Assembly: GCA_002104895.1 (NCBI GenBank)
Contig: MCFG01000283.1
Location: forward strand, 18,501-82,500
Length of the DNA stretch: 64,000 nt
From: Anaeromyces robustus
Lineage: Eukaryota > Neocallimastigomycota > Neocallimastigomycetes > Neocallimastigales > Neocallimastigaceae
Reading direction: 5' to 3'
A program made the translations under genes and the position numbers. Below the pieces are notes generated by a model. That model made no database searches, was not told the origin of the DNA, and saw only the letters and a program-made list of their open reading frames with translations. Shown here piece after piece: positions 49,377 through 61,790 of this stretch (the stretch's first letter is position 1; the number at the start of each line of letters is the position of its first letter).

Positions 49377-50718
49377 TGTCGCGAATATTAGTGGATTTAA
49401 AATTGAAATTCACTAATAGATCAATTACATTTAAATTTCGTTATTGACTAAATCACTTAAAATTCGATTTTCAATAAAATAAACAAATATTAAAAAGTAT
49501 TTAAATTGATATTGTAAAGGGTTTGGACAAATTAAATAAATATTAATCAACTTAATTTAACCCTTAAGATATTAATAAAAATAATCAAAAGAAAAATAAC
49601 GATAACTCACCAAATATGGAAGATTTCCTCCGCTTCGCTTTGATTTTATGTTCATTGGGAAGCTCTGCTCAAGAGCTACAACATATCTGAATTTCAGCCC
49701 ATTTGGACCACTGGTTGGCGAGATATTGGACTTTAAAGATTTACACAATATAAAAATATAATTAAATATTTACAAGGATCCATAAATAAATAATTATAAA
49801 ATTTTATATAGATAAAATCTTTTTATTTCAATAATTATATTATAATTTATAATAATAATAATCATTCAGATATACAGAAAACGCCTTCAAATAATCTATA
49901 AAATTTTAATTATAATAATAATAATAATTTATATAATATATTATAATAATTGTTAATTATTTTTATAAAAAATTAGAATAGTTGATTATTATATTAATTT
50001 ACAGAAATTCTTAGAATTCCAAAAAAATCTCAAAAAGATTTAAAATTTACTTAAGATCTTAAATAATTAAAAATATCCCATTTTATCTATAATAATTAAT
50101 TATACAGAAAAGATTATAAAAATACAAAGATAAAAATAATTAATATATAGATAAATAATTAAATAGTATACTAAATAATTAAATAATTAAATAGTTAACT
50201 AGTTAGATAATTAGAATAGTTATAAATCTAAATCTTAGATTATAAATTCTTATCATTAAATTTATTAATAGTTTATATAGTTTTATATTAGTTTTATATA
50301 GTTAGATTTTTATCAATATTATTTTATTCATATATTTTATTTAAAATTATACATGTATAAATATATTATCAATAGATTATAATAATTAAATGTATTAATA
50401 ATTATTAGATTTAGAAAAAGTATAAATAAGGATTGAAATTACAATTCCTTTTAATCTTTGTAAGATTATTAAATAACTTAGAATTAATGACTTAATAATC
50501 TAATTATTATTTAAACTTTTCTTAATTAATTATTAATAAAAAATATTATTATAAAACCTAATTATTTTAAAAAGTGTTCTTTTAATTAATTAATTAATTT
50601 ATTGTGGATTAATAAATAAATTTGCCTATTAACTATATATTTGTGTAATTAGTTATTTTGTTATTAATTAAACATCTTGACCTGACCATTATTAAACCAA
50701 AACTACCCACATTTAACA
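49377..50718. mobile_element. Solo LTR A (1,342 bp)
   Basis: Begins TGTCGCGAATATTAGTGG and ends CCCACATTTAACA. It is flanked on both sides by AAGTT (49372-49376 and 50719-50723), a perfect 5-bp target-site duplication. It carries a TATAAATA sequence near 50423 on the plus strand. No internal region is attached, so it is a solo LTR left by recombination. It inserted exactly at the edge of LTR B. Confidence 0.8.
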
Positions 50719-50722
50719 AAGT

Positions 50723-52701
50723 TGTCGCGAATATTAGTGGATTTAAAATTGAAATTCACTAATAGATCAATTACATTTAAATTTCGTTATTGACTAAATC
50801 ACTTAAAATTCGATTTTCAATAAAATAAACAAATATTAAATAGTATTTAAATTGAGATTGTAAAGGGTTTGGACAAATAAAATAAATATTAATCAACTTA
50901 ATTTAACTCTTATGATATTAGTAAAAATAATATGAAGAAAAATAACGATAACTTGGCAAATATTGAAGATTTCCGCATTTCCGCTTGATTTTATGCTCAT
51001 TGGGAAGCTCTGCTCGAGAGCTACAACATATCTGAATTTCAGCCCATTTGGACCACTGGTTGGCGAGATATTGGACTTTAAAGGTTTAAACAATATAAAA
51101 ATATAATTAAATATTTACAAGGATCAATAAATAAATAATTATAAAATTTTATATAGATAAAATCTTTTTATTTCAATAATTATATTATAATTTATAATAA
51201 TAATAATCATTCAGATATACAGAAAACGCCTTCAAATAATTTATAAAATATTAATTAGAATAATAATAATAATTTATTGTAAAGGATTGTTGAAAAATAG
51301 ATTACAACAACAATTTGGAAAACACTAACACAAAAAAATTAAAAATACGTTAATAAAAAATTTGTTTTGTTAAAATATATGTTTTATTAATTTTTTTTAG
51401 AATTAAAAAGATATAAAATAATAACAATTACACCTTTCAAAATTTAAGAAATTTTGAAGTATTTTTATATTTTTCCATAATTATATTTATTATATATTAT
51501 ACTAATTTATTTATATTTAATTCTATTTATTTACGGACTATCTAACTAACTAAACTTTATTATTTAATAAATTTATTTATTATTTCTAAAAATAGAAAAT
51601 TTAAATTAACTATTAAAACTAAGACTAAATAATTTCAATTGAGTTCATTTATTATTTATTTATTATTCTAATATTAATAATATATTTATTATATATTTTA
51701 AATTGAAAAACAATGAAAAATTTTATAAATTAAAAGTGAAAAAATTAATATTTCACAAAATAAATTAATAATTTATTTTGTTTTGAACTTTATTTAATTG
51801 ATTTAAATTATTGTTTCACAATAATTTTACAGAAATATTTTTTGTAATTCAGTTACTTGAAGAGTGGCTGAATTTACAATTAAAGATATTATAATGTGGC
51901 GCATGATATCTTTACATTTATATAATTTATTATGATAATTGTTAATTATTTTTTATAATAATTAGAATAGTTGATTATTATATTAATTTACAGAATTTCT
52001 TAGAATTCTAAAAATCTCAAAAGATTTAAAATTTACTTAAGATCTTAAATAATTAAAATATCCCATTTTATCTATAATAATTAATTATACAGAAAAGATC
52101 ATAAAAATCCAAAGATAAAAATAATTAATATATATATAAATAATTAAATAGTATACTAAATAATTAAATAATTAAATAGTTAACTAGTTAAATAATTAGA
52201 ATAGTTATAAATCTAAATATTAGATTATAATTCCTATCAATAAATTTATTAATATTTTATATAATTTTATATTAGTTTTATATAGTTAGATTTTTATCAA
52301 TATTATTTTATTCATATATTTTATTTAAAATTATACATGTATAAATATATTATCAATAGATTATAATAATTAAATGTATTAATAATTATTAGATTTAGAA
52401 AAAGTATAAATAGGATTGAAATTACAATTCCTTTTAATCTTTGTAAGATTATTAAATAACTTAGAATTAATGACTTAATAATCTAATTATTATTTAAACT
52501 TTTCTTAATTAATTATTAATAAAAAATATTATTATAAAACCTAATTATTTTAAAAAGTGTTCTTTTAATTAATTAATTAATTTATTGTGTATTAATAAAT
52601 AAATTTGCCTATTAACTATATATTTGTGTAATTAGTTATTTTGTTATTAATTAAACATCTTGACCTGACCATTATTAAACCAAAACTACCCAAATTTAAC
52701 A
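50723..52701. mobile_element. LTR B of the same family, interrupted by another LTR
   Basis: Starts TGTCGCGAATATTAGTGG and ends CCAAATTTAACA, highly similar to LTR A throughout by eye. It contains a 639-bp insert at 51278-51916. Without the insert and one copy of its target duplication it is about 1,335 bp. Its right end is fused directly to a truncated integrase at 52702. The 5-bp flanks GAAGT and GACAG do not match, so it may be the surviving LTR of a deleted element. Confidence 0.75.
51278..51916. mobile_element. Solo LTR of a different family nested in LTR B (639 bp)
   Basis: Starts TGTAAAGGATTG and ends ATATCTTTACA, giving a 7-bp inverted terminal pair TGTAAAG/CTTTACA. It is flanked by TTTAT on both sides (51273-51277 and 51917-51921), where LTR A has a single copy at the matching place. 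TG..CA ends plus a 5-bp duplication mark an LTR insertion. A non-autonomous DNA element is less likely because of the TG..CA ends. Confidence 0.75.
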
Positions 52702-55010
52702 GACAGCGAAGCGGAATAAAATGAGCCATTTTCGTTAATCTATCCACTATAACTATAATAGTGGTCATTTCACGTGATTTCGGAAGTTCCACAATAAAAT
52801 CCATTGATATTTTTTTCCATGATCTATCAGGAGTGGATAAAGGAGAAAGTAATCTATATAGTTTATATTTAGAAACCTTAGACTTACAACAAATGAAGCA
52901 AGATTTAATAAACTTTTTAATATCAATGGGCATTTTTGGCAACCAAAAATTTCAAGAAATTAATTCAAATGTTTTTAGAACATCAAAATGTCCTATAGAG
53001 ATTGTATCGTGATGTATTTCAAGGATTTTAGTGCGAAGAGATAAAGGAACATATATTAAATTATTAAATAATAGAAAACCATCATCATCCAATTTTAAAC
53101 AATCCATTCTTTTGAATGGATCAATTTCATTTTTCTCACTTAATAAATAGTCTTTAACATTGTTGTAAAACTCGTCTAACTTCAAATTTTCATGAATAGA
53201 ATTGATAATAGAATTATCCGTGAGGCCACAAACTTTGATGACGCAGCAAGAAGCAATTCTACTAACGTTAAAAAGATGATCACTTCTTGATAAAATGTCT
53301 GGTTTGCCTGACTTCTTTCCAGTGTGGTAGATGAGTTCAAAGTCGAATCTAGATAGAAGTTCGTTCCATCTTATTTGTCTTTGAGAAAGGATCTCAAGCT
53401 TTCTAGGGAATGTCAAATTCTTATGATCGGTGTAAATTAAAAATCGGTGTCTAGCACCTTCTAAATAATGACGCCACTCTTCTAAAGCTGTCTTTATTGC
53501 AAACAATTCTTCGTCATAAATTGGATAATTTCGTTGGGATTTGTTAAGACTTTTAGAAAGGAAAGCTATAGGATGTAATTTCTTGTCAAACTCTTGAGAG
53601 AGAATTGCACCTACAGCAAAATTATTTTCATCAGTTTCTACAATAAATTGGCGATTGTTATTAAGATGTTTTAATATAGGAGCAGAGATAAAAAGGTTCT
53701 TTAAAGTATCGAATGTGTTTTGCTGCTCAACCCCCAATTAAATGGAACATTTTTTCTTGTGAGTTTATGTAATGGATTGGCAATTTTTGCAAAATCTTTA
53801 ATAAAAATACGATAATAATTGCATAATCCAATGAAAGATTGTATCTCTTTAGCATCTTTTAGAATAAGTCAATTTAATACACCTTTAACTTTTTCTTTAT
53901 CCATTTCCAACCCACGTTTAGAAATAACATATCCAATAAAAGTAGTTTCTTCTACATCAAACTCACATTTTTCTAAATTTAAATACAAATTTTTTTCTAA
54001 TAATCTTATTAACACTTTTATCACATGAGCATGATGTTCTTTAATATTTTTTGAATAAATAAATATATCATCTATATAGGAAATTACAAATTCATCAAGA
54101 TAATCACTCAAAACATCGTTGATGAAATGCTGAAATGTAGCTCTAGCGTTTTTTAGCCCAAAAGACATTACTAAGTATTCATGATGACCATAACGAGTGC
54201 GAAATGCAGTTTTAAATTCATCTCCTTCTTTAATTCTTACTAAATTATATGCAGATTTTTAATCTAATTTAGTAAATATTTTGGATCCTTTGACTATATC
54301 TAATAAATCACTAATTAAAGGAAGAAGATAAGAATTCCGTATGGTCATCTCATTAAGTTTTCTTTATCTACACATAAACGTAATGAACCATCCTTTTTTA
54401 CAAAAAGAATAAGTGCTCCAGCAGGAGAAGTAGATTTTCTAATAAAACCTTTTTTTAAATTCTCTTTTAGATACCTTTTTAATTCTTCTCTTTCAACTTC
54501 ATTTAAAGAGTATAATGGTCCATAAAATAAACTACTATTTTCTTTTAATTTTATTTCACAATCGTAATCACGAGTGGATGTAATTTTTTTACAATTTTGT
54601 TCATTAAACACATCAATAAAATTCATATACTGTGGTGGTACGACGACCATATTTTCATCTTTATTTATTAATTTTAATTTTTTAATAACTCTACATGCAT
54701 AAGCGATTTTACTTTCTTTTTTATTACATACTTTTTCATTATAAAAATCATTTTTTCGTTTAGAATTATTATTATCTTTTTCATCTTTAATACTATTGCT
54801 AACATTATCACTAGAACATTTTTCTAAACTATTTTTTCTATTATTATCACTATCACTAAAAGAATTTTCGCTATCCAACATAAAACTATCATTAATATAT
54901 TTGACATCAATGTCGTTAATTGTGTAAACTAATTTTCCCTTAAAGTACTCTTCTTTTTTTTCTTCATCACAACGGAGGTCAGTTAGAAGTCGAAGTAGAA
55001 GGTTCATCAC
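52702..55010 (-). pseudogene. Ty3/gypsy pol relic (RT, RNase H, integrase start)
   Basis: Four minus-strand ORFs follow one another. At 55010-54345 is a polar linker, then the RT N-terminus (SPAGALILFVKKDGSLRLCV). At 54168-53869 is the RT palm with the YIDD active site (ISYIDDIFIYSKN). At 53737-52952 is RNase H (FIVETDENNFAVGAILSQE, YPIYDEELFAI, YTDHKNLTF). At 52942-52702 is the integrase zinc region (CFICC) and start of the core (MDFIVELP, VIVDRLTKMAHFIPL), cut off where LTR B begins. Disabling changes include a TAA at 54261-54259 inside RT motif A (KLD-stop-KSAYN), a frameshift at a G run near 53733-53737, and a TGA between RNase H and integrase. The integrase core is missing beyond its first part. 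Confidence 0.85.
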
Positions 55011-55506
55011 TGGACTTTTCCTTCACCTGGTTTAGAGTTTTGATAGACTGTTTTCTTTTATCTTTTTCTTTGTTAATGGGTTCAATTTCGATAACTTTAT
55101 TTTGAAATTATTTATTATAAATTTCTATATTTTATTCTGTATTTGTTTCTGTATTTCTTTATAGAATTACATGGAATAAAATTAGAAACTTTAAGAAAAT
55201 ATTATATAATATTTCTTTATTTTTCTATGAGATTCATTTTATAACAAAAAAATCTTAGTTCTAGCAATTTTTATTATTTTTCATGAACTTTTATTTTTAA
55301 AACTATTTTTCTGAAAAAAGTATAAATAGGTGTAAAATTTTTAGTTGAAATATTTTTCTTTGTGCTAATATTTATCTTTATATATTAGTATTAATTAATT
55401 AATAAGTAGTTTGAAATAGTACAAAAATTAATTACTATTAATTTTAATAATTAATAAAACTATTTTTTAAAAAAAGAATTTTTAAATAAATAAAATAAAA
55501 TTTAAA

Positions 55507-55662
55507 ACCTAAATATTACTAATATATTTAGGCACTGACCTTCCAGACTAACAAAGGAAAGGTGTTCGAATATTACAAAGTTTTATTTTATTTAATTTTA
55601 TTTTATTTTCGTGTTTACTTCCAGTCCTGGTGTTAATTTGTAATATTGGAACCACCATTCCG
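55507..55662. repeat. Short foldback sequences
   Basis: Two hairpins lie together. CCTAAATAT and ATATTTAGG flank a short spacer at 55507-55531. GTTCGAATATTACAAA, near 55562-55577, is matched with one mismatch by TTTGTAATATTGGAAC, near 55646-55661. The second pair encloses about 70 T-rich bases. They could be ends of a small foldback element or part of an old LTR. Confidence 0.5.
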
Positions 55663-55684
55663 TTACAGCTATTTAATTTTGGCT

Positions 55685-56045
55685 ACCAATAATTTCATAA
55701 ATTTAATTCTTCAGTTCGTTTAATACCTAAATGACCACTTGTTGGACTATTATAAGCTACTGGATATAATTTACCGTTATCCTATTTTTCTGAAAGAATT
55801 GTCCCAATTGCAAAATTACTTGCATCACATTCTATAATAAATTGTTTTTGTGGATCAGTAGAAATTCCTTGACCAGATAGTAAATAACCTAAAAATTCAA
55901 CTTGTGGTATATCAAATTCGCATTTTTCTAATTTTGCGAATAAATTATTTTCTAAAAGTTTTTTTTAAGAACTTGTCTAACATGTTCATGATGTTTATTT
56001 AAATCATCTGAAAATATTAAAATATTATCTAAGTAAATAATAACA
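55685..56045 (-). pseudogene. Collapsed second Ty3/gypsy pol fragment
   Basis: The minus strand reads VIIYLDNILIFSDDLNKHHE (RT motif C with YLDN), then KLEKCEFDIPQVEFLGYLLS (RT thumb). It jumps to RNase H (FIIECDASNFAIGTILSE), and finally to an integrase zinc-region piece (SPTSGHLGIKRTEEL). Pieces normally spread over more than a kilobase are packed into about 350 bp, so internal deletions have joined three domains. A frameshift and an internal TAG are also present. It differs in sequence from the pol at 52702-55010 and is another family. Confidence 0.7.
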
Positions 56046-58440
56046 AAATATAAAAAATAGTATAAAAATTTAAGTTATAAATTATATAAAAATATTTATT
56101 ATTTTGTTATATTGAAAAAAATTCATAAGTACTCAATATTTAAAGTTATTTTAAATTATATATATAATATTTTAAATAATATAATGCTTAATTTTATTGT
56201 TTTTTATAATTAATTATATATTTTTTATTTGAATATTATAAAAAATAAATTATTTTAGGTATATTACTATATAATATTGAAAATTAATGTATTATACATC
56301 TTTGAATTAATATATATAAAAATTTTTTAATATTTTTTTTATTGTTTTATTATTTCATATTTTTATTAATAAATTTTAATATTAATTAATAATAGATTAT
56401 TTTTTATTAAATTTAAAATTTAATAATAAAAAAAATATTATATAATATTAAGATAGTTTTTAATTTAATGCTTTATAAAGATATTTTATTATATTAAATA
56501 AACTTTATATATTATTTTTATTTTTATTTTTATTTTTATTTTTATATATACCAATTATATTTTTTTAAATAATAATTTTTTTAAATTTAATATTTTATAT
56601 CTATTTATTAAATATATAAAAAAAATTTTTGGAAATATTAAAAAATTATTTTAAATAAAATAAATTTACTTTTTTAAATTTGAAAAAAAAATTTAATAAA
56701 TATTTATTTTAATTTTAAATTTTTTTATAATTAATTATTATTTATTTCTGGTACAACTTTTTATTATTTTGTACACTTGAGGCAAAATATAATGAATATA
56801 ATTATTGATAAACTTATATATCCTGATATTAAACAATTATAATATTTCTTTTTTATATTTTATTTATTTAATCTTTATTAATATTTTATTTATTTTGTTA
56901 ATTAATAAATTTACACTTATCTTTCAAATTTCTTTATTTATATTTTATCTATTACTTAGTAATATTAACTATCTATTATTTATTCTTCTAATATATAATT
57001 ATTCTTTAATATAATAAATCTAATTATTATTTTATTAAATAATATTACCTATCAATTATTAATAAACATAATAAAAGATTCTATTATAATTTTATAAAAT
57101 ATATATATATATATTGTTGGGAAATAACAATAAATATTTTTATTAATATTATTTCCAATTAAAATTATATAATATCCATAAATTTTATTCCAAAAAAAGA
57201 GAGAGAAAAAGTCTTTCTTGTTTAATTCTTTATTTTTAATTATTTGTAAATCCGTGAATTAACTTAAAATAAATTAATTTTTAGACTTAATTTTTAGACT
57301 TTAGTTCATTTCAACTTTTTTTTTATTATTTACGTACTAAAACCTCCCTGATGAATATTTACTTCGTCTCTTGAAGTTTAAAGAAAATCAATTAAAATAA
57401 AAAAATCATATATATATATATATATATTTTTACATATTATTATGTAAAAAATTATATATTTGTTTAATAATACAATAATTTAATAAACAAATATATATTG
57501 ATTAAAGAAGAAAATAATAATATATATAATCAACTATTGTTAGAAAAAGTGCAAAAAAATTATTAATTATTATTAAATATTAATATATCAGAAAATATAT
57601 ATATATAATAATAGATATTTTATAATTAAATATTTTAAAGAAAAAAAAAAAGATAAATTGATATAAAAAATATAAAATATATTAATGATTAGAAAAATAA
57701 AAGAACATTTTTATCATATAATGTAATTTTTCAATAATAATATATTATGAAATCAATATTTTTGTATTTTTTTATAATATATTTTACTTGCCAACTATAT
57801 ATATCATAATTATTAAAAGGATATTATCAAATATAATATAAAAAAATTGAAATAAAAATTATTTGATCCTATAAATAATAATATATTTTTAATAACTATT
57901 TAAAATTATATTTTAATAACAATTATAATAATAATTAACTAGAAAATTCATAATCATCCACATTTTTTAATTAATTTATTTATGAAAATTTTATTTTCTT
58001 TTATAAAGTAATAATATATATTTATATGCAATATTTTATCACACAATGATACAATGTAATTAAACTATCTATTATAGTCAATTATCTACAAAATGTTATT
58101 TAAATTACACTTAATATAATTGTTAATATAATTCTTTTTTTTCATATTTTTATTAAAGGAATAGTACATGTTAAAAAAAAGTTTTTAATTTTAATAAATT
58201 ATAAATAATATTATATATTTTTAAAAAAAAAAATAAAACAGGTGTGCAAATGACAATGACTTCACTATTTCAAATTTATATATGTAATAAAATAATAAAA
58301 ATTGTTATTATTTAAATGAAATAAAAAAATATGAAAATTTATAATTTTATATATTAATATTTATATATAAAAAAAATTTTTTTTTAATAAATTTATTAAT
58401 ATATAAAATTACTCATAGTTTATAAAGTATTTTATATGTA
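56046..58440. other. Extremely AT-rich gap
   Basis: Almost pure A/T with (TA)n runs. The hydrophobic plus-strand ORF near 56805-57014 is a translation of this sequence and is not called. No gene, RNA or element was recognised. Confidence 0.55.
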
Positions 58441-58700
58441 GTACAAAGAAATATATAAAGAATATGTGGCTTGTCCATATCATGTTAAAAATACAATATA
58501 AATATTGAAAAATCTTCCATAGTGTCGATTTTTCAAAGAATATATCTTTGTTGAGCCTTCAGATAAACGCTATTCCAGCGTTAAAAGAAAAGGCTGATTA
58601 TTTTACTACTGATATGGACAAAGATGGTATTTATAGTGCTTGTGAAAAGTTCAATCTTTTTGAACCTGTAACAGAAAATTACACAATATTTAAAAAAAAA
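58441..58700 (+). pseudogene. Unrecognised coding relic
   Basis: Two overlapping frames look protein-coding. One reads EYVACPYHVKNTI then, after stops, FKEYIFVEPSDKRYSSVKRK. The other reads EKADYFTTDMDKDGIYSACE then KFNLFEPVTENYTIFKKK. Together they suggest one former reading frame broken by a small indel near 58590, or an exon of a decayed gene. I do not recognise the family. The sequence turns into poly-A/T after 58700. Confidence 0.35.
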
Positions 58701-58814
58701 TGTTATTTAAAGATATATAATATAATTATATATATGTATTTTTATTTAAATGTAATAAAAAAACATTTATTAAAATTAAATAAACATGCAAATAATATAA
58801 ATAAATGTAAATAA

Positions 58815-59194
58815 ATAATAATAATAATAATAATACCAAAAATAAATAAATTGTAACATTTTATTTATTTTATTTATTTATATATTTATTTAATATAGAG
58901 ATTTATTTTTATATATATTTATACATTCATATATTAATTTTACATTTATTTTATTAAATTTATTTACTAATAATTTTTTTATTTATTTATTAATTTCTTT
59001 CTTTCGATTTAAAAAAAATATTATTATATATCTATTAATATATAATATTTTATTTATATATTTATTATTTATACATTTATTTAATAAAATGTTAATTTCA
59101 AAATTTCAAAATATAAATAATTAAAAACATTGAAATTAAAATTATAATTAAAATTTAAAAATTTTTTATTTCAATTTAAACTATTAGCTAATAG
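58815..59194. other. AT-rich gap
   Basis: (TAA)n near 58815-58835 and TTTA/TA-rich sequence. No feature seen. Confidence 0.5.
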
Positions 59195-59497
59195 TTACAT
59201 AACTATTTTAAAATAAATTAAATATAAATAACAGTAAAAATAATAATAATTAATAATAAATATTGAAAGTGTACATATTGCCAAATATAATAGATTTCCA
59301 ATAGCACTTCGATATTTTGTTTCATTAAATTTTATTTCTCTTAATTCTTTGTTTTCAACTGGCTTTAAATTTCTTGTTTGTCTATAATTGTCAATATTAA
59401 ATTTATTTAAAATATCGTTAATATATCTTTTTTGATGTAATATATACCCACCTTTACATTTTTCAAATTTGATTCCAATTACGAAATCCACATCCCA
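59195..59497 (-). pseudogene. Ty1/copia pol fragment (end of reverse transcriptase)
   Basis: The minus strand reads VDFVIGIKFEKCKGGYILHQ, KRYINDILNKFNI, then KPVENKELREIKFNETKYRS and AIGNLLYLAICT. This is the region after the RT active site of copia elements, normally just before RNase H. The fragment is about 90 residues long and ends in poly-A/T. On the right it stops where an unrelated plus-strand reading frame begins (59498), so an insertion or deletion joined the two. Confidence 0.7.
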
Positions 59498-61023
59498 ATG
59501 TCTATTAAGAATTTCATAAACATACTATCTGAAAATAAAGATAAAATATCTAAAGAAAATATGCATTATATGATGACTATATTAAGTGAAGTATTAATTA
59601 AATTCGATAAAGATATATGATTAAATAATGTTATCAAAAAAGATTCAAATATTATGTCATCTGATAAATTATCAACATTAATTTCAAATTTAAATACACT
59701 ATATGACGGCTATGTTGAAGAATATCCATATGAAAATGATGATGATGATTTAGAAGAAAGCAATAATTATGTTAATAAATCTCCAGAAGTATTATTAAAT
59801 TTAGTTGATACAAATGCTAATAGTATATCTAATGAAGAAAAGTTATTATCATCATTAGATAATTTAGAACACATTACTAAAAAATCATCTGATAATATTA
59901 GTGATAATAATTCTAAAAGTTCTTATATTGGTTTGGCAATTAGAAGTGACTTAAAAATTAATTGTGATGTAAATGATTTAGCTAAGCGTATTGAAAGTTT
60001 TGATGTTAATGATACAGAAGGACTTAAAACATTATTAAATGAATATCAAAAATTAAATAATATTGATAATAATAATTATAATGATGAAATAAAGGTTAAA
60101 AAAACATATCATAGAAAAATTATTCATAAATTAAAATTATTATTAGTGAGAAAATTACAAGAAGCTATTAATAAAGGTAAATTAGAAGATTTTAATTCTA
60201 ATGATAAATCTATTTCTAAAGTAGATACTACTAATAAATTAGGTGAAATAAATCAAAGTGATAATGATAATTTTAAAGTTATTAGTAGATCTGCTATCTA
60301 TGACGATAATCAAGTAAAATTTATTGGTGAAATTAATCATTCTACTAATTTTATTAAATATTTCGCTAATGATATGAAAAGAGAAATTGCTAATTTACCT
60401 AATAATAATTTATCTAAAGCTGTTTATAATAAACTTACAGCATTTTATAAATTATTAGAATCACAAGCTTCAAAAATTATGTCTTATGAAACTCCTGATG
60501 GTAAAGATTCAGAATTATTACATTTCTCTGAAGCATTACATAATTATGATGATGTTCAAGCTTTTGCTATTGCTTCTAATAAATATTATTTTCAGGTAAC
60601 TCTAATGTTATCGTTAAAACTTTTATTATGTCCGATGAATTAAATAATGGATTAGAATTTCATAGTTACGCTTTAATTCAAGGTAATATTAATGATATTA
60701 TTACAAATCATAATAAAAAAGATTCAAATAATAAATTATTTAATGGTAAACTTATTGATAATAGTTCTGTTATTAGTGAAAGACAAAAACGTAAATGGGG
60801 TTTTAAATCAACTATTGTTATTGATTCAAAAGTTCTTAACTCAGTTATGCTAACCCCTGGTGATTCTATTCCTGATACTTTTGGTAAAATAATGTCTCAA
60901 GGTATTTCTAAAGAATCATTTACAGATGTTAAAATAGGTTATGTTATTAAAAATAATTTACATAAATATGAATATCCTATTAGTATAAGATTAAAGTTTA
61001 AATTTTTAAAAATATATATTTAA
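59498..61023 (+). pseudogene. Unrecognised Asn/Asp/Lys-rich gene, broken by a stop and a frameshift
   Basis: A plus-strand frame starts MSIKNFINILSENKDK at 59498 and meets a TGA at 59618-59620. It then continues in the same frame from 59654 (MSSDKLSTLISNL) for more than 300 codons. At the T4 run 60589-60592 the coding sense moves to another frame, and the text GNSNVIVKTFIMSDELNNG leads into the segment 60628-61023, which ends KFKFLKIYI. One extra T would keep one frame. The protein has an acidic, Asn-rich N-terminal third and a helical, Lys/Leu-rich centre. The C-terminal part has mixed strands (GFKSTIVIDSKVLNSVMLTP). No transmembrane segment or known motif was seen. Base composition is far less extreme than the surroundings, so it was a real gene. 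The start abuts a copia fragment, so the true N-terminus may be lost. Confidence 0.6.
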
Positions 61024-61102
61024 ATAAAATAAAATTATATTACATAAATATTATTTATTAATATTATATATTAATAAAAATTATATTGCATATTTTTTTT
61101 TA

Positions 61103-61317
61103 TTAATTATTGTTAATATATATTTTTTGTATAATCATTTTGTTACCAGTTTTAGAAAATTTATTATTCAATAATTTTAATACGTAATTAGATGAATCAA
61201 TGCTTTCTTGCTCTTCAGGTTTAATAGATATTTTAAAAGTATTAAGTAAATCTAAAGTATTTTTATATTCTTTAATATTTTTATTTAACATTTTAATACT
61301 TGTAACGGTATCAACAT
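61103..61317 (-). CDS. Possible C-terminal exon of an unrecognised gene
   Basis: The minus-strand frame reads HVDTVTSIKMLNKNIKEYKN, then TLDLLNTFKISIKPEEQESI and DSSNYVLKLLNNKFSKTGNK, ending at a stop at 61103. An ATTAG acceptor lies just upstream near 61330, and the frame is open from there, so it may be a last exon whose first exons were not found. The mix of E, Q, D, S and T favours real coding sequence. No family is recognised. If real, it converges with the broken gene ending at 61023. Confidence 0.35.
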
Positions 61318-61790
61318 GTAAGAAATACTAATTATTTGTTAATAATTATATTTCTTAATCTTTATAATTATTCTTAATAATTATAAATATATTTAAATAT
61401 TAATCAATACATTTAATTAATATATAAAATTATTTAATTTATATTTATATGTTTATTTATTTTATAATAGAAATTTATTTAATTAATTATTATTTATACA
61501 TTTAGTTTATTTATTATTTATCTAATTATAAAGCATACTTTTCACACTACCCACTTTTACCAATATAACTAATTGACTATAGTTTCTTAACATACTAGAA
61601 ACTAAGTTACTTACGCCAACCACTCTGTATATGAGCTCTAAACGCTCCTAGTATATTTTTTAAAATTACCTTAAAAATTTGGTTTTAGTTACACAAAAGA
61701 AAAACTTTTAAAATTATTTTGCCCTTTTTAATAATTCTTTCTATTTCACACTGTTCTTTCAGTTTAGCAACTTACTCGAGCTGAATTTAG
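61318..61790. other. Gap upstream of the LRR gene
   Basis: AT-rich to about 61520, then an island of ordinary composition (about 61530-61790). The island has no convincing open frame. The start codon and signal peptide of the LRR gene may lie here in a short first exon, but no ATG exon could be fixed. Confidence 0.4.

Noticed and set aside
55531-55590. tRNA-like B box (GTTCGAATA) on the plus strand
   Set aside because: No acceptor or D-arm pairing could be found; the sequence is better explained as one arm of an inverted repeat.
56805-57014. Hydrophobic 69-codon ORF
   Set aside because: Composition equals that of random AT-rich sequence, and it has no neighbours or motif.
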